Origin: an uncultured Terriglobales bacterium
Lineage (GTDB): Bacteria > Acidobacteriota > Terriglobia > Terriglobales > Acidobacteriaceae
NCBI GenBank assembly: GCA_955652845.1
Contig: CATPBY010000209.1
Span: 1 to 5,065 of the forward strand
Reading direction: 5' to 3'
Length of the DNA: 5,065 nucleotides
In this document: positions 1-4,834 of the stretch, one piece after another
How positions within the stretch are numbered: the first letter of the stretch is position 1
Layout of the letters: every line of letters starts with the position of its first letter
Translations under genes and position numbers: made by a program
The notes under the pieces: model-generated
Told to the model about the DNA's origin: nothing
The model's database searches: none
Seen by the model: only the letters and a program-made list of their open reading frames with translations

Positions 1-1
1 T

Positions 2-787
2 TACGATCTGCACGAAGTTTTTAAGTACATCAACGAGACGGCGCTGTTCAAGAATCAGTGGCAGTTGAAGACGGCGTCACAGGAAGATTACTTACGGCTG
101 GTGGAGCAGAAGTTTCGCCCTATCAAAAAGCTGTTGGAAGAAGAGATCATTGCCAGCGGAGTGTTTGAGCCTAAGGCGGTGTACGGATATTTTCCGGCGC
201 AGAGCGAGGGGAATGACGTGCTGGTGTATGAGCCGGAGCTGCCCGGCTCCGCTGGGCCGGAGAGCCCGGGGCGGCTGTCCCCACGCGAACTTTTACGGTT
301 TACTTTTCCGCGCCAAAGGGAAGGGCGGAAATTATGCATCTCGGACTTCTTCGCTCCCAAGAGTTCGGGGAAGATGGACGTAATTGGACTATCGCTGGTC
401 ACGATGGGGGCCAGAGCATCCCAGGAAACGCAGCGACTCTTCGAGACTGGAGAGTATACCCGCTATCTGTATCTCCACGGGCTTAGCGTTGAAACGGCCG
501 AGGCGCTGGCGGAATATCTGCACAAAAAGATGCGTGAGGAACTCGGCATTGCCGCGGAAGACTCGCCGCACATCCGTGATTTGTTCCACCAGAAATATCG
601 GGGGTCGAGGTATTCGTTTGGCTATCCCGCGTGTCCGAACCTCGAAGATCAGGCCAAGTTATTTGCGCTGCTCAAGCCAGAAGTAAATATCGGCGTGCGG
701 CTGACCAGCGGGTTTTTGCTGGATCCGGAGCAGTCAACATCGGCGATTGTGGTCCACCATCCCGGCGCCAAGTATTTTGTGGTGTGA
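2..787 (+). CDS. metH: Methionine synthase (cobalamin-dependent), C-terminal activation domain, 5'-truncated
   Basis: The frame is open from the first bases of the window, so the start and all upstream domains lie outside; 261 residues are visible before the TGA stop. The TTG at 65 is an internal Leu codon, not a start. MetH makes methionine from homocysteine and 5-methyltetrahydrofolate in the cytoplasm; this last domain binds S-adenosylmethionine to re-methylate oxidised cobalamin. Seen here: an N-terminal Y-I-N-E-T-A-L-F-K-N-Q-W block (residues 9-20), a V-Y-G-Y-F-P-A block (60-66), D-F-F-A-P-K-S-S-G-K (115-124), and the family's AdoMet-binding R-x-x-x-G-Y-x-A-C-P signature at 203-212 (RYSFGYPACP), then a terminal H-P-x-A-K-Y-F segment. 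The protein stops right after that segment, about 35-40 residues shorter than my recollection of E. coli MetH. It converges with the hydrolase gene 11 bp downstream, and I see no terminator between them. A stand-alone activation-domain protein is possible because the upstream part is not visible. Confidence 0.93.
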   Translation, partial: YDLHEVFKYINETALFKNQWQLKTASQEDYLRLVEQKFRPIKKLLEEEIIASGVFEPKAVYGYFPAQSEGNDVLVYEPELPGSAGPESPGRLSPRELLRFTFPRQREGRKLCISDFFAPKSSGKMDVIGLSLVTMGARASQETQRLFETGEYTRYLYLHGLSVETAEALAEYLHKKMREELGIAAEDSPHIRDLFHQKYRGSRYSFGYPACPNLEDQAKLFALLKPEVNIGVRLTSGFLLDPEQSTSAIVVHHPGAKYFVV

Positions 788-798
788 AGCGGCTGATT

Positions 799-1827
799 TT
801 ACTTTGGAGGTAAGTTCTCCTTCATCCAGTCCATCAACAGGGGCAGCAGGTCCGCGTAGAACTTGTCATGTAACGTGAGGCCATGAGTCATGCCTTCTAC
901 TTGCATATACTGAGCGTGCTCGGCATGGGCCTGGTTAACACTGCGTACGATGGCTTCGCTGTCGGATCGGCTCATAATGTTGTCACCTGAGCCGCGAATT
1001 ACCAGCACCGGGGCCGTAACTTTCTGCCACACTTCGCCCAGGTTAAGCGCCTGCAGCTGCTGATAGAAAGCTGCGGGCCGTCCATATTGCCCGTCGGGTG
1101 AGTCGTACCAGAGGTCCTTCCATTCGGGATGCTCTTCGATCACCTGGCCGGGAGTCATTCCTTTCATCAGATAAAGATTGTAAAAATCGGTGAAAGCTTT
1201 GACCGCAGTATTTATTTCGCCTGGCGGCTTGCCGGCTTCCATCAGGCGGCGGCGTTCGAGATCCAGCATATGCTCGTACCAGGTGCGTCCCCAGGAACTG
1301 GCTGAGAAGTACCCGAGCACTGGATGATCCCGCGCTACCATGGGGGAAAATCCACCGCCATTGCTAAGCCCGAAGACAAAGACCCGGTCGGGATCAATGA
1401 AATCGTATTTGGCCATGGAGTCGAACGCTGCTTGCCACCCTTCCATCTCGCTCTGGAAATCAGTTTTTTCGCAGTGACCCTGGCTTTCACCGACGCCTGG
1501 TTTGTTCATTCGCACCGTAGCATAACCGGATTCGTCAATCAGGCGCCGTATAAGTATGCCGAAGCCATCCGCCGTGGCAGGGTCGGGATATTCCATGGTG
1601 TCGCAACTCAGCCAACCTACGAAAAAAATAACCGGAACTTTTCCTGAGGCGCCGCGTGGATGAGTAATGAACGTGCGCAGCTTCTCGCCGTGATGATTGC
1701 TGACCCAGTCATACTGCACATCGGCATGGTCAAACTTTTCCCGCGGCGGGGTGGCCGGTTTCTCGGCGGACGCGAACAAAGAAAACGACAACAGAAGTGC
1801 GGCTCCTGGCATTTTGTTACGCAGCAA
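799..1827 (-). CDS. Exported alpha/beta hydrolase (serine hydrolase fold)
   Basis: A 342-residue alpha/beta hydrolase with an N-terminal signal peptide (hydrophobic core about 9-20, likely cleavage near A-S-A at 19-21), so probably periplasmic. The catalytic triad is readable: nucleophile elbow G-L-S-N-G-G with Ser155, acid Asp282 in R-G-S-G-D, and His315 in G-M-T-H-G. The strand V-P-V-I-F-F-V-G (64-71) and the loop R-M-N-K-P-G-V-G-E-S (106-115) are typical of the core that supplies the oxyanion hole. Residues of about 180-260 form a helical cap. The substrate cannot be read from the sequence; an esterase or peptidase-like activity is likely. The start is TTG at 1827, with AAGGAG six bases upstream; the ATG at 1812 has no such site. 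The gene follows yceI on the same strand after a 90-bp gap without a clear terminator, so co-transcription is plausible. Confidence 0.9.
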   Translation of the reverse strand: MLRNKMPGAALLLSFSLFASAEKPATPPREKFDHADVQYDWVSNHHGEKLRTFITHPRGASGKVPVIFFVGWLSCDTMEYPDPATADGFGILIRRLIDESGYATVRMNKPGVGESQGHCEKTDFQSEMEGWQAAFDSMAKYDFIDPDRVFVFGLSNGGGFSPMVARDHPVLGYFSASSWGRTWYEHMLDLERRRLMEAGKPPGEINTAVKAFTDFYNLYLMKGMTPGQVIEEHPEWKDLWYDSPDGQYGRPAAFYQQLQALNLGEVWQKVTAPVLVIRGSGDNIMSRSDSEAIVRSVNQAHAEHAQYMQVEGMTHGLTLHDKFYADLLPLLMDWMKENLPPK

Positions 1828-1833
1828 TGTTTT

Positions 1834-1839
1834 CTCCTT
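1834..1839 (-). promoter_or_regulatory. Shine-Dalgarno that fixes a TTG start
   Basis: On the minus strand AAGGAG lies 6 nt before TTG at 1827. The first in-frame ATG (1812) is 21 nt from this site, too far, so the TTG start of the hydrolase is preferred. Confidence 0.75.
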
Positions 1840-1917
1840 ACGACAGAGTTAATTAGCTGGGACGAGCAACTAAAGGAAAAGTTAGCAAAGGTTCGAGATG
1901 CCCTCGTCCATGAAATA

Positions 1918-2493
1918 TTACTTGATTAATCCGGAGGAGTGAATTTCAACCTCCACCGTGTCTTTCACATGCAGGACGAAAGTACTAGGATTCTTCAATC
2001 CCCATTTGACGTAAGGAACAGAAAAACGCGCCGACGCAGACCAGCGGTGGGGATCCATCTCAACCTGCACCGGGATGGTAATCTCGTGGTTGCCACCGTG
2101 CATGCTGAACGTACCGTGAACCTGGACAGTCGACTGGCCCTGCGGCGCGACGCTTCCTTCTACACGGTCGGGATGGAATACGATCTCAGAATACTGCGCG
2201 CTTTCTAAGATTTCTTTGTGCATCTTCCGGTCGCGGCTGTTATTTCCGCTCTGTCCGCTAGTTGCGTCGATTACAATCCCGCCACGGGTCACCCCCGTCG
2301 ATGGAATGAAATGAACCTCGCCATGTTTCAGGTCAAAGCTGCCATGCACCGTGTGGAAGGTTGCGTCCAGGGTGAAGCGAACGGTGGTTTCGGCAGGGGA
2401 GAAATTGAGGACGATTTCCTGGGCCTGGCCGGTTGCCGCCACAACCAGCAAGAGCAGGATCAGGACGGAACTGAGCCGATTGGTCGTTGTCAT
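1918..2493 (-). CDS. YceI-like family protein, exported
   Basis: A 191-residue protein of the YceI-like lipocalin-fold family, whose characterised members bind isoprenoid-type lipids in the periplasm. Residues 1-24 are a signal peptide (hydrophobic run S-V-L-I-L-L-L-L-V-V-A-A, cleavage near G-Q-A at 22-24). Family features in order: A-E-T-T-V-R-F-T-L-D-A-T-F-H-T-V-H-G (34-51), the R-D-R-K-M-H-K-E-I-L-E block followed by Y-S-E-I-V-F-H-P (87-108), V-H-G-T-F-S-M-H-G (125-133), and a closing F-S-V-P-Y-V-K-W-G-L segment (157-166) before the last beta strands. I chose the ATG at 2493 because the signal peptide begins there. The open frame extends to 2652, but that would add 53 residues with no signal sequence and overlap the divergent gene at 2609. 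The Shine-Dalgarno is weak (GGGGAA about 11 nt upstream). It is probably the first gene of a two-gene unit with the hydrolase. Ligand and role are not determined here. Confidence 0.88.
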   Translation of the reverse strand: MTTTNRLSSVLILLLLVVAATGQAQEIVLNFSPAETTVRFTLDATFHTVHGSFDLKHGEVHFIPSTGVTRGGIVIDATSGQSGNNSRDRKMHKEILESAQYSEIVFHPDRVEGSVAPQGQSTVQVHGTFSMHGGNHEITIPVQVEMDPHRWSASARFSVPYVKWGLKNPSTFVLHVKDTVEVEIHSSGLIK

Positions 2494-2538
2494 GACTGAG
2501 CGCGTTCCCCATCTTACATCTTCATTCGGTTTGCCATA

Positions 2539-2566
2539 ATTAAACTGTACAGGCAGCAGAAAGCAA
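2539..2566 (-). promoter_or_regulatory. Candidate sigma70-type promoter for yceI-like gene
   Basis: In the 115-bp divergent intergenic region the minus strand carries TTGCTT (2561-2566), a 16-bp spacer and TTTAAT (2539-2544). The -10 matches the consensus at 5 of 6 positions and the -35 at 3 of 6. It is about 45 nt from the ATG at 2493. It was found by eye only. Confidence 0.3.
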
Positions 2567-2608
2567 ATCCGAGTGATGTCCGCCGGTATCTGAAGATGAT
2601 CTCTCGCG

Positions 2609-2911
2609 ATGAACTGCAACGTGATCCTGCGACGCGCTCTCGCCGTTACCACGGTATTGATAGCAGGAATGATTTGCCTGCTATACGCCGGCGATTATCT
2701 CTCAGTTCGCTACCGTGTCCCTGGTAATCGTGAGCAGTTCGGGTGGGTGACTATACAGAGCTATGACGCGATCAAAGAAAAAAATGGGAAGACCGAGTAC
2801 ATTTTCAGCCCCCCGGTACCGCAGACCTGCGTTCAGGCTCTGTTTCCGCACTTCGGTTACGTTCCCTGCTGGTACTTGAAGCGGCATAGTGAGCCTAGAA
2901 CCAACATTTAA
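2609..2911 (+). CDS. Small membrane-anchored orphan protein with two conserved-looking cysteines
   Basis: A 100-residue protein of unknown function. Residues 10-27 (A-L-A-V-T-T-V-L-I-A-G-M-I-C-L-L-Y-A) form a single transmembrane anchor or uncleaved signal, preceded by Arg8-Arg9, which predicts that the rest lies outside the membrane. The outer part contains R-Y-R-V-P-G-N-R-E-Q-F-G (34-45), N-G-K-T-E-Y-I-F (59-66) and a C-terminal Q-T-C-V-Q-A-L-F-P-H-F-G-Y-V-P-C-W-Y-L core (72-90). Cys74 and Cys87 could form a disulfide outside the membrane. I recall similar short proteins with this LFPHFG..PCWYL ending from acidobacterial genomes, without a known role. The ATG at 2609 follows an in-frame TGA at 2597 and has only a weak Shine-Dalgarno. 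The gene is divergent from yceI and stands alone. Its compositional sense and membrane segment make it much more likely real than the overlapping frames on the other strand. Confidence 0.72.
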   Translation: MNCNVILRRALAVTTVLIAGMICLLYAGDYLSVRYRVPGNREQFGWVTIQSYDAIKEKNGKTEYIFSPPVPQTCVQALFPHFGYVPCWYLKRHSEPRTNI

Positions 2912-2936
2912 CCCTTTCCAATTTAACTCAGTAAAT

Positions 2937-2970
2937 AAAAAGCCCCACGATCACTATGACCGCGGGGCTT
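2937..2970 (-). terminator. Intrinsic terminator for the Arg/Asp/Tyr-rich protein gene
   Basis: AAGCCCC (2940-2946) pairs with GGGGCTT (2964-2970), and two further C-G pairs lie inside across a mismatch. Read on the minus strand the stem ends in TTTTT and then ATTT, the classical form. It lies 24 bp past the stop of the gene ending at 2994. On the plus strand the stem is followed only by CTGCAT, so it is probably a poor terminator for the converging gene ending at 2911. Confidence 0.8.
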
Positions 2971-2993
2971 CTGCATCACAGGTTGAAGTAAGC

Positions 2994-3362
2994 CTAACGC
3001 CGGTAGCCACGCTCCTCATACTCGTGACGATCGTACTCTCTGCCTTCGCGACGATCGTAGTCTCTATCTCTACGGTCCCAGCGGCGGTCTCCGTCGTAAC
3101 GATTCCACCGGTCGTCGCGGTCGAACCTGTCGTAGTCTCTGTAGTACCGGTAGCGGGGATATACGTACCCTGGCGCATAAGCATAGGGGCGCGAATAATA
3201 CGCGTATGGACGCGCCGACCCCACAACGTAGCCATAAGCGGGTCCTGCGAAGATTGGCCCCACCCCGAGTCCGACTACGACCCCTGCATGGGCGCTCGGG
3301 GGAGCTGCCAACGTCAATACTGCTGCCAGACCCAACATCGCGAATATCATTGATTTCATCAT
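2994..3362 (-). CDS. Secreted small protein with Tyr/Pro-rich middle and Arg/Asp/Tyr-rich tail
   Basis: A 122-residue protein without an assigned function. Residues 1-26 are a textbook signal peptide ending in S-A-H-A before Gly27. A Gly/Val/Ala/Pro stretch follows (27-50), then a Tyr/Pro/Ala stretch (52-69), and from 70 to the end a strongly charged tail with 19 Arg and at least 12 Asp among 53 residues, in loose R-D-Y-D / R-R-D-R repeats. The tail is probably disordered. The composition suggests an envelope or surface protein but shows no enzyme motif. The start at 3362 is set by GGGAGGG 7 nt upstream; a second ATG follows directly at 3359. The longer frame to 3392 places ten charged residues before the signal peptide and lacks this spacing. 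An intrinsic terminator lies just downstream, so the gene appears monocistronic. Arg/Asp-rich low complexity can also arise by chance in GC-rich DNA, but signal peptide, ribosome site and terminator together argue for a real gene. Confidence 0.78.
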   Translation of the reverse strand: MMKSMIFAMLGLAAVLTLAAPPSAHAGVVVGLGVGPIFAGPAYGYVVGSARPYAYYSRPYAYAPGYVYPRYRYYRDYDRFDRDDRWNRYDGDRRWDRRDRDYDRREGREYDRHEYEERGYRR

Positions 3363-3369
3363 TTCTGCA

Positions 3370-3376
3370 CCCTCCC
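3370..3376 (-). promoter_or_regulatory. Shine-Dalgarno that fixes the start at 3362
   Basis: GGGAGGG on the minus strand, 7 nt from the ATG at 3362. It favours this start over the upstream in-frame ATG at 3392. Confidence 0.75.
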
Positions 3377-3432
3377 GTTCTATGTATTTCAAACCCGCTT
3401 GCAGCAGAAAAGTTGTTGGTCGCCAAGCCGGG

Positions 3433-3460
3433 TTGACTTCGCACCAAGGATGAGTATGAG
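3433..3460 (+). promoter_or_regulatory. Candidate sigma70-type promoter for the CAP-domain gene
   Basis: TTGACT (3433-3438, 5 of 6 to consensus), 16-bp spacer, TATGAG (3455-3460, 4 of 6). It lies 42 bp before the ATG at 3503, within the 140-bp divergent intergenic region. Found by eye only. Confidence 0.4.
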
Positions 3461-3491
3461 TCGAAGCTTAACGAAACGTGTTTACCTTTTT

Positions 3492-3495
3492 GAGG
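3492..3495 (+). promoter_or_regulatory. Shine-Dalgarno that decides the CAP gene start
   Basis: GAGG lies 7 nt before the ATG at 3503 but only 1 nt before the in-frame ATG at 3497, so 3503 is the better start. Confidence 0.6.
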
Positions 3496-3502
3496 AATGT
3501 TG

Positions 3503-3964
3503 ATGCGTCGTCAGTGGCGAATCGTAACGGTAGCGCTCTTTTCAATTTTTTTGTGTGCCGGAAGCTGGCCGGTGCAGCGCCCGTCATCCCACGAGCGCGC
3601 ACTCGCTGATGCCGCCAATCGTGCGCGGAAGTTGCGTGGATTGCCGTCGCTGAAATGGGATGGAGCACTGGTCATCGCGGCCCGCAAACATGCCGCCTGC
3701 ATGGCCAGTCATGGATCGGTTTCGCATCAGTTGCCTGGCGAGCCCAGCCTTCCCGCCCGCGCTACTCAAGCAGGAGCCCGTTTTGTGTGGCTGGCTGAGA
3801 ATGTGGATCAGGGTCAGAGTATTGCGGCGGTTCAGGAACAATTCATGAGGTCTGAATTGCATCGGGCGAACATTCTGGATCGTGAGATGGATTCCATAGG
3901 CATCGGGGTCGCCTTGCGCAAGGGGCAGCTATTTGTGGTGGAGGAATTTTCGAAGGCAAAATGA
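3503..3964 (+). CDS. Exported CAP/SCP (PR-1-like) domain protein
   Basis: A 153-residue protein: an N-terminal signal or anchor (Arg2-Arg3, then hydrophobic residues 8-19) and a single CAP domain filling the rest (about 30-150). CAP signatures seen: the opening helix A-A-N-R-A-R-K-L-R-G-L-P-S-L-K-W-D (37-53), A-A-R-K-H-A-A-C-M-A (59-68), His75 in V-S-H-Q, Glu99-Asn100 in L-A-E-N-V, and L-H-R-A-N-I-L (119-125) with His120, followed by I-G-I-G-V-A and a final F-V-V-E-E-F strand. His75, Glu99 and His120 match the positions that form the family's cavity. CAP proteins are extracellular or periplasmic with varied roles (lipid binding, occasional proteolysis, cell-wall association), so no specific function can be given. 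Cys18 sits in I-F-L-C, which is a poor lipobox, so lipidation is doubtful. It is divergent from the Arg/Asp-rich protein gene. The stop is followed at once by the repeat cluster, with no clear terminator. Confidence 0.85.
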   Translation: MRRQWRIVTVALFSIFLCAGSWPVQRPSSHERALADAANRARKLRGLPSLKWDGALVIAARKHAACMASHGSVSHQLPGEPSLPARATQAGARFVWLAENVDQGQSIAAVQEQFMRSELHRANILDREMDSIGIGVALRKGQLFVVEEFSKAK

Positions 3965-3988
3965 TGGTTGGCGCGCTATCCGCACGAA

Positions 3989-4028
3989 CCGGCTGAGGGA
4001 TCTCGCACGTGGCTTAACGTAGGACGCC
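3989..4028. repeat. Degenerate fragment of the structured repeat
   Basis: This 40-bp segment aligns with 4112-4150, sharing CCGG(C/G)TGAGGGA, then CT(C/T)GC(A/G)CG, TAAC, AGG and CGCC, with about three quarters of positions identical by eye and one gap. It immediately precedes direct-repeat copy 1, so it seems to be the right part of a preceding, otherwise lost, repeat unit. Confidence 0.5.
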
Positions 4029-4109
4029 AGATTTGTGGAAATGGGAAGGGACCGACAGATCTTAATCCCTTACCCATAAAAGGCGTCATCCCGAGCCCCG
4101 GCGCAGTTC
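4022..4109. repeat. 88-bp direct repeat, copy 1
   Basis: Pairs with 4214-4301 at a fixed offset of 192 bp. I count six mismatches (4027, 4029, 4040, 4092, 4095, 4096), including a perfect 51-bp run at 4041-4091. Inside is a hairpin: ATGGGAAGGGA (4041-4051) pairs with TCCCTT plus CCCAT (4066-4077) with one bulged A, loop of 14 nt. The end of the copy runs into the palindromic element starting at 4085. Confidence 0.93.
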
Positions 4110-4220
4110 AGCCGGGTGAGGGAACTTGCGCGGAGCTAACACAGGCCGCCGAGCGGACAAACATTTATTGCACGCGGGATCCCTCGCCCCGCTGGAGAAA
4201 ACGCGGGGCTTCGGGACGAC
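4085..4220. repeat. Palindromic two-hairpin element (REP/BIME-like)
   Basis: Two imperfect inverted arms of about 48-50 bp (4085-4132 and 4171-4220) flank a 38-bp spacer. The arms share GTC(A/G)TCCCGA(A)GCCCCG at the outer ends and GAGGGA(A/T)C at the inner ends. Each arm folds by itself: CCCGGC (4097-4102) with GCCGGG (4111-4116), loop 8 nt; and GCCCCGC (4186-4192) with GCGGGGC (4203-4209), loop 10 nt. This is the architecture of paired REP-type elements. I recall GTCATCCTGA...GGATC-type dispersed repeats in acidobacterial genomes, but copy number cannot be seen here. The right arm lies inside the 3' end of the minus-strand frame 4165-4734. Confidence 0.75.
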
Positions 4221-4734
4221 GGATTTGTGGAGATGGGAAGGGACCGACAGATCTTAATCCCTTACCCATAAAAGGCGTCATCCTGAAACCCGGCGCAGTT
4301 CGGTTTATTTTGGTTTGAGTAAGGGAAGAACGCGTGCCCGAATCGCAACGCCGGGGAAGAGGCGCATTGGAAGACTCATTGATCTCCTGAATCGCGGAGG
4401 TCACAATCGGTGTTCGATACTCCGGATGATGAAATTCCAGGTGCATGCCGCGACCTAAAAAACGCAGCTTCAGCATCGAGCCGCCCCAGGTGCATCCCGC
4501 TATCGATACCAGCACGGGTTGCGGACAGTAATCCGGGTGCCCTGAAATCAGCGCCTGGCTGCCCCCCAGAAGTACAGCCGTATAACAATGATGCTGAGTT
4601 CGAATCAGCAGAACCGTCGCGGGCGGCAGATTTTCCAGGAAAACCCCGCCTTCAATTTCCGATTGAACAATATTATGGTTCACCTCGTCGCTGAGGTTCG
4701 GGTGCGGAGCAAACATTGTTTGATGGGCCGACAA
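4165..4734 (-). CDS. Conserved-looking orphan protein with repeat-derived C-terminus
   Basis: A 189-residue frame of unknown function. Residues about 29-119 look like a compact beta-rich domain: V-F-L-E-N-L-P-P-A-T-V-L-L-I-R-T-Q-H-H-C-Y-T (31-52), L-I-S-G-H-P-D-Y-C-P-Q-P-V-L-V (62-76), T-W-G-G-S-M-L-K-L-R-F-L-G-R-G-M-H-L-E-F (82-101) and V-T-S-A-I-Q-E-I (111-118). I recall similar sequences among uncharacterised acidobacterial proteins. There is no signal peptide or membrane segment, so it is probably cytoplasmic. From residue 146 on the frame is encoded by repeat DNA (copy 2 and the right palindromic arm), and the TAA at 4165 lies in the repeat spacer; this tail is very likely not ancestral. 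The start is uncertain: TTG at 4734, with an in-frame TAG just upstream and purine-rich GGGAG or AGG sites before it, or ATG at 4716 without a Shine-Dalgarno. The other frames across this region look like shadows. Confidence 0.65.
   Translation of the reverse strand: MSAHQTMFAPHPNLSDEVNHNIVQSEIEGGVFLENLPPATVLLIRTQHHCYTAVLLGGSQALISGHPDYCPQPVLVSIAGCTWGGSMLKLRFLGRGMHLEFHHPEYRTPIVTSAIQEINESSNAPLPRRCDSGTRSSLTQTKINRTAPGFRMTPFMGKGLRSVGPFPSPQIRRPEAPRFLQRGEGSRVQ
4214..4301. repeat. 88-bp direct repeat, copy 2
   Basis: Second copy of 4022-4109, including the same bulged hairpin (4233-4243 with 4258-4269). After 4301 the match ends, so the CCCGGC arm has lost its GCCGGG partner: this unit is truncated. 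It lies within the 3' part of the minus-strand orphan gene. Confidence 0.93.
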
Positions 4735-4765
4735 TCTGCCTTTCGCTCCCTAAGTGAACAAACTC

Positions 4766-4796
4766 AAAAACCGGGGCTGCGTGAGCATGTTCCCGG
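4766..4796 (-). terminator. Terminator-like hairpin in the leader of the orphan gene
   Basis: On the minus strand CCGGG (4792-4796) pairs with CCCGG (4771-4775), with a possible inner TGC/GCA pair, and is followed by TTTTTGAGTTTG. The stem is short and the loop wide. It lies between the candidate promoter and the TTG start, so it may be a weak attenuator, or the end of a transcript from beyond the window. Confidence 0.3.
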
Positions 4797-4825
4797 ACAA
4801 TCAGAACCTGCCTCGCCCTGTCTTA

Positions 4826-4834
4826 ATTCTATCA
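4826..4834 (-). promoter_or_regulatory. Candidate extended -10 promoter for the orphan gene
   Basis: The minus strand reads TGATAGAAT: an extended -10 (TGn) joined to TAGAAT, 5 of 6 to consensus. No good -35 at the right distance, as expected for extended -10 promoters. It implies a leader of about 85 nt before 4734. A perfect TTGACA lies further upstream on the same strand (4878-4883), but its -10 partner is poor (TAGTAA at 17 bp spacing). Confidence 0.4.

Noticed and set aside
1660..1929. Plus-strand frame of 89 codons over the hydrolase start region.
   Set aside because: It is antisense to the signal peptide and ribosome site of the hydrolase and has no protein-like features.
2494..2652. 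N-terminal extension of the YceI-like frame by 53 residues.
   Set aside because: It would bury the signal peptide and overlap the divergent gene at 2609. The ATG at 2493 directly precedes the signal sequence.
2889..3353. Plus-strand frame of 154 codons rich in Val/Thr/Ser, resembling a membrane protein.
   Set aside because: It is the antisense of the Arg/Asp/Tyr-rich secreted protein gene, which has a signal peptide, Shine-Dalgarno and terminator, and the frame would run through that terminator.
4022..4301. Possible CRISPR array or phage attachment duplication.
   Set aside because: Only two copies, 88 bp long, with internal palindromes and a spacer that is itself part of the repeat element. 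No cas gene, integrase or tRNA is present.
3968..4318. Plus-strand frame of 116 codons with the same 20-odd residue peptide occurring twice, resembling a repeat protein.
   Set aside because: The peptide repeat is a by-product of the 88-bp DNA repeat, whose 192-bp spacing is a multiple of three. There is no domain, no good ribosome site, and the region is palindromic repeat DNA.
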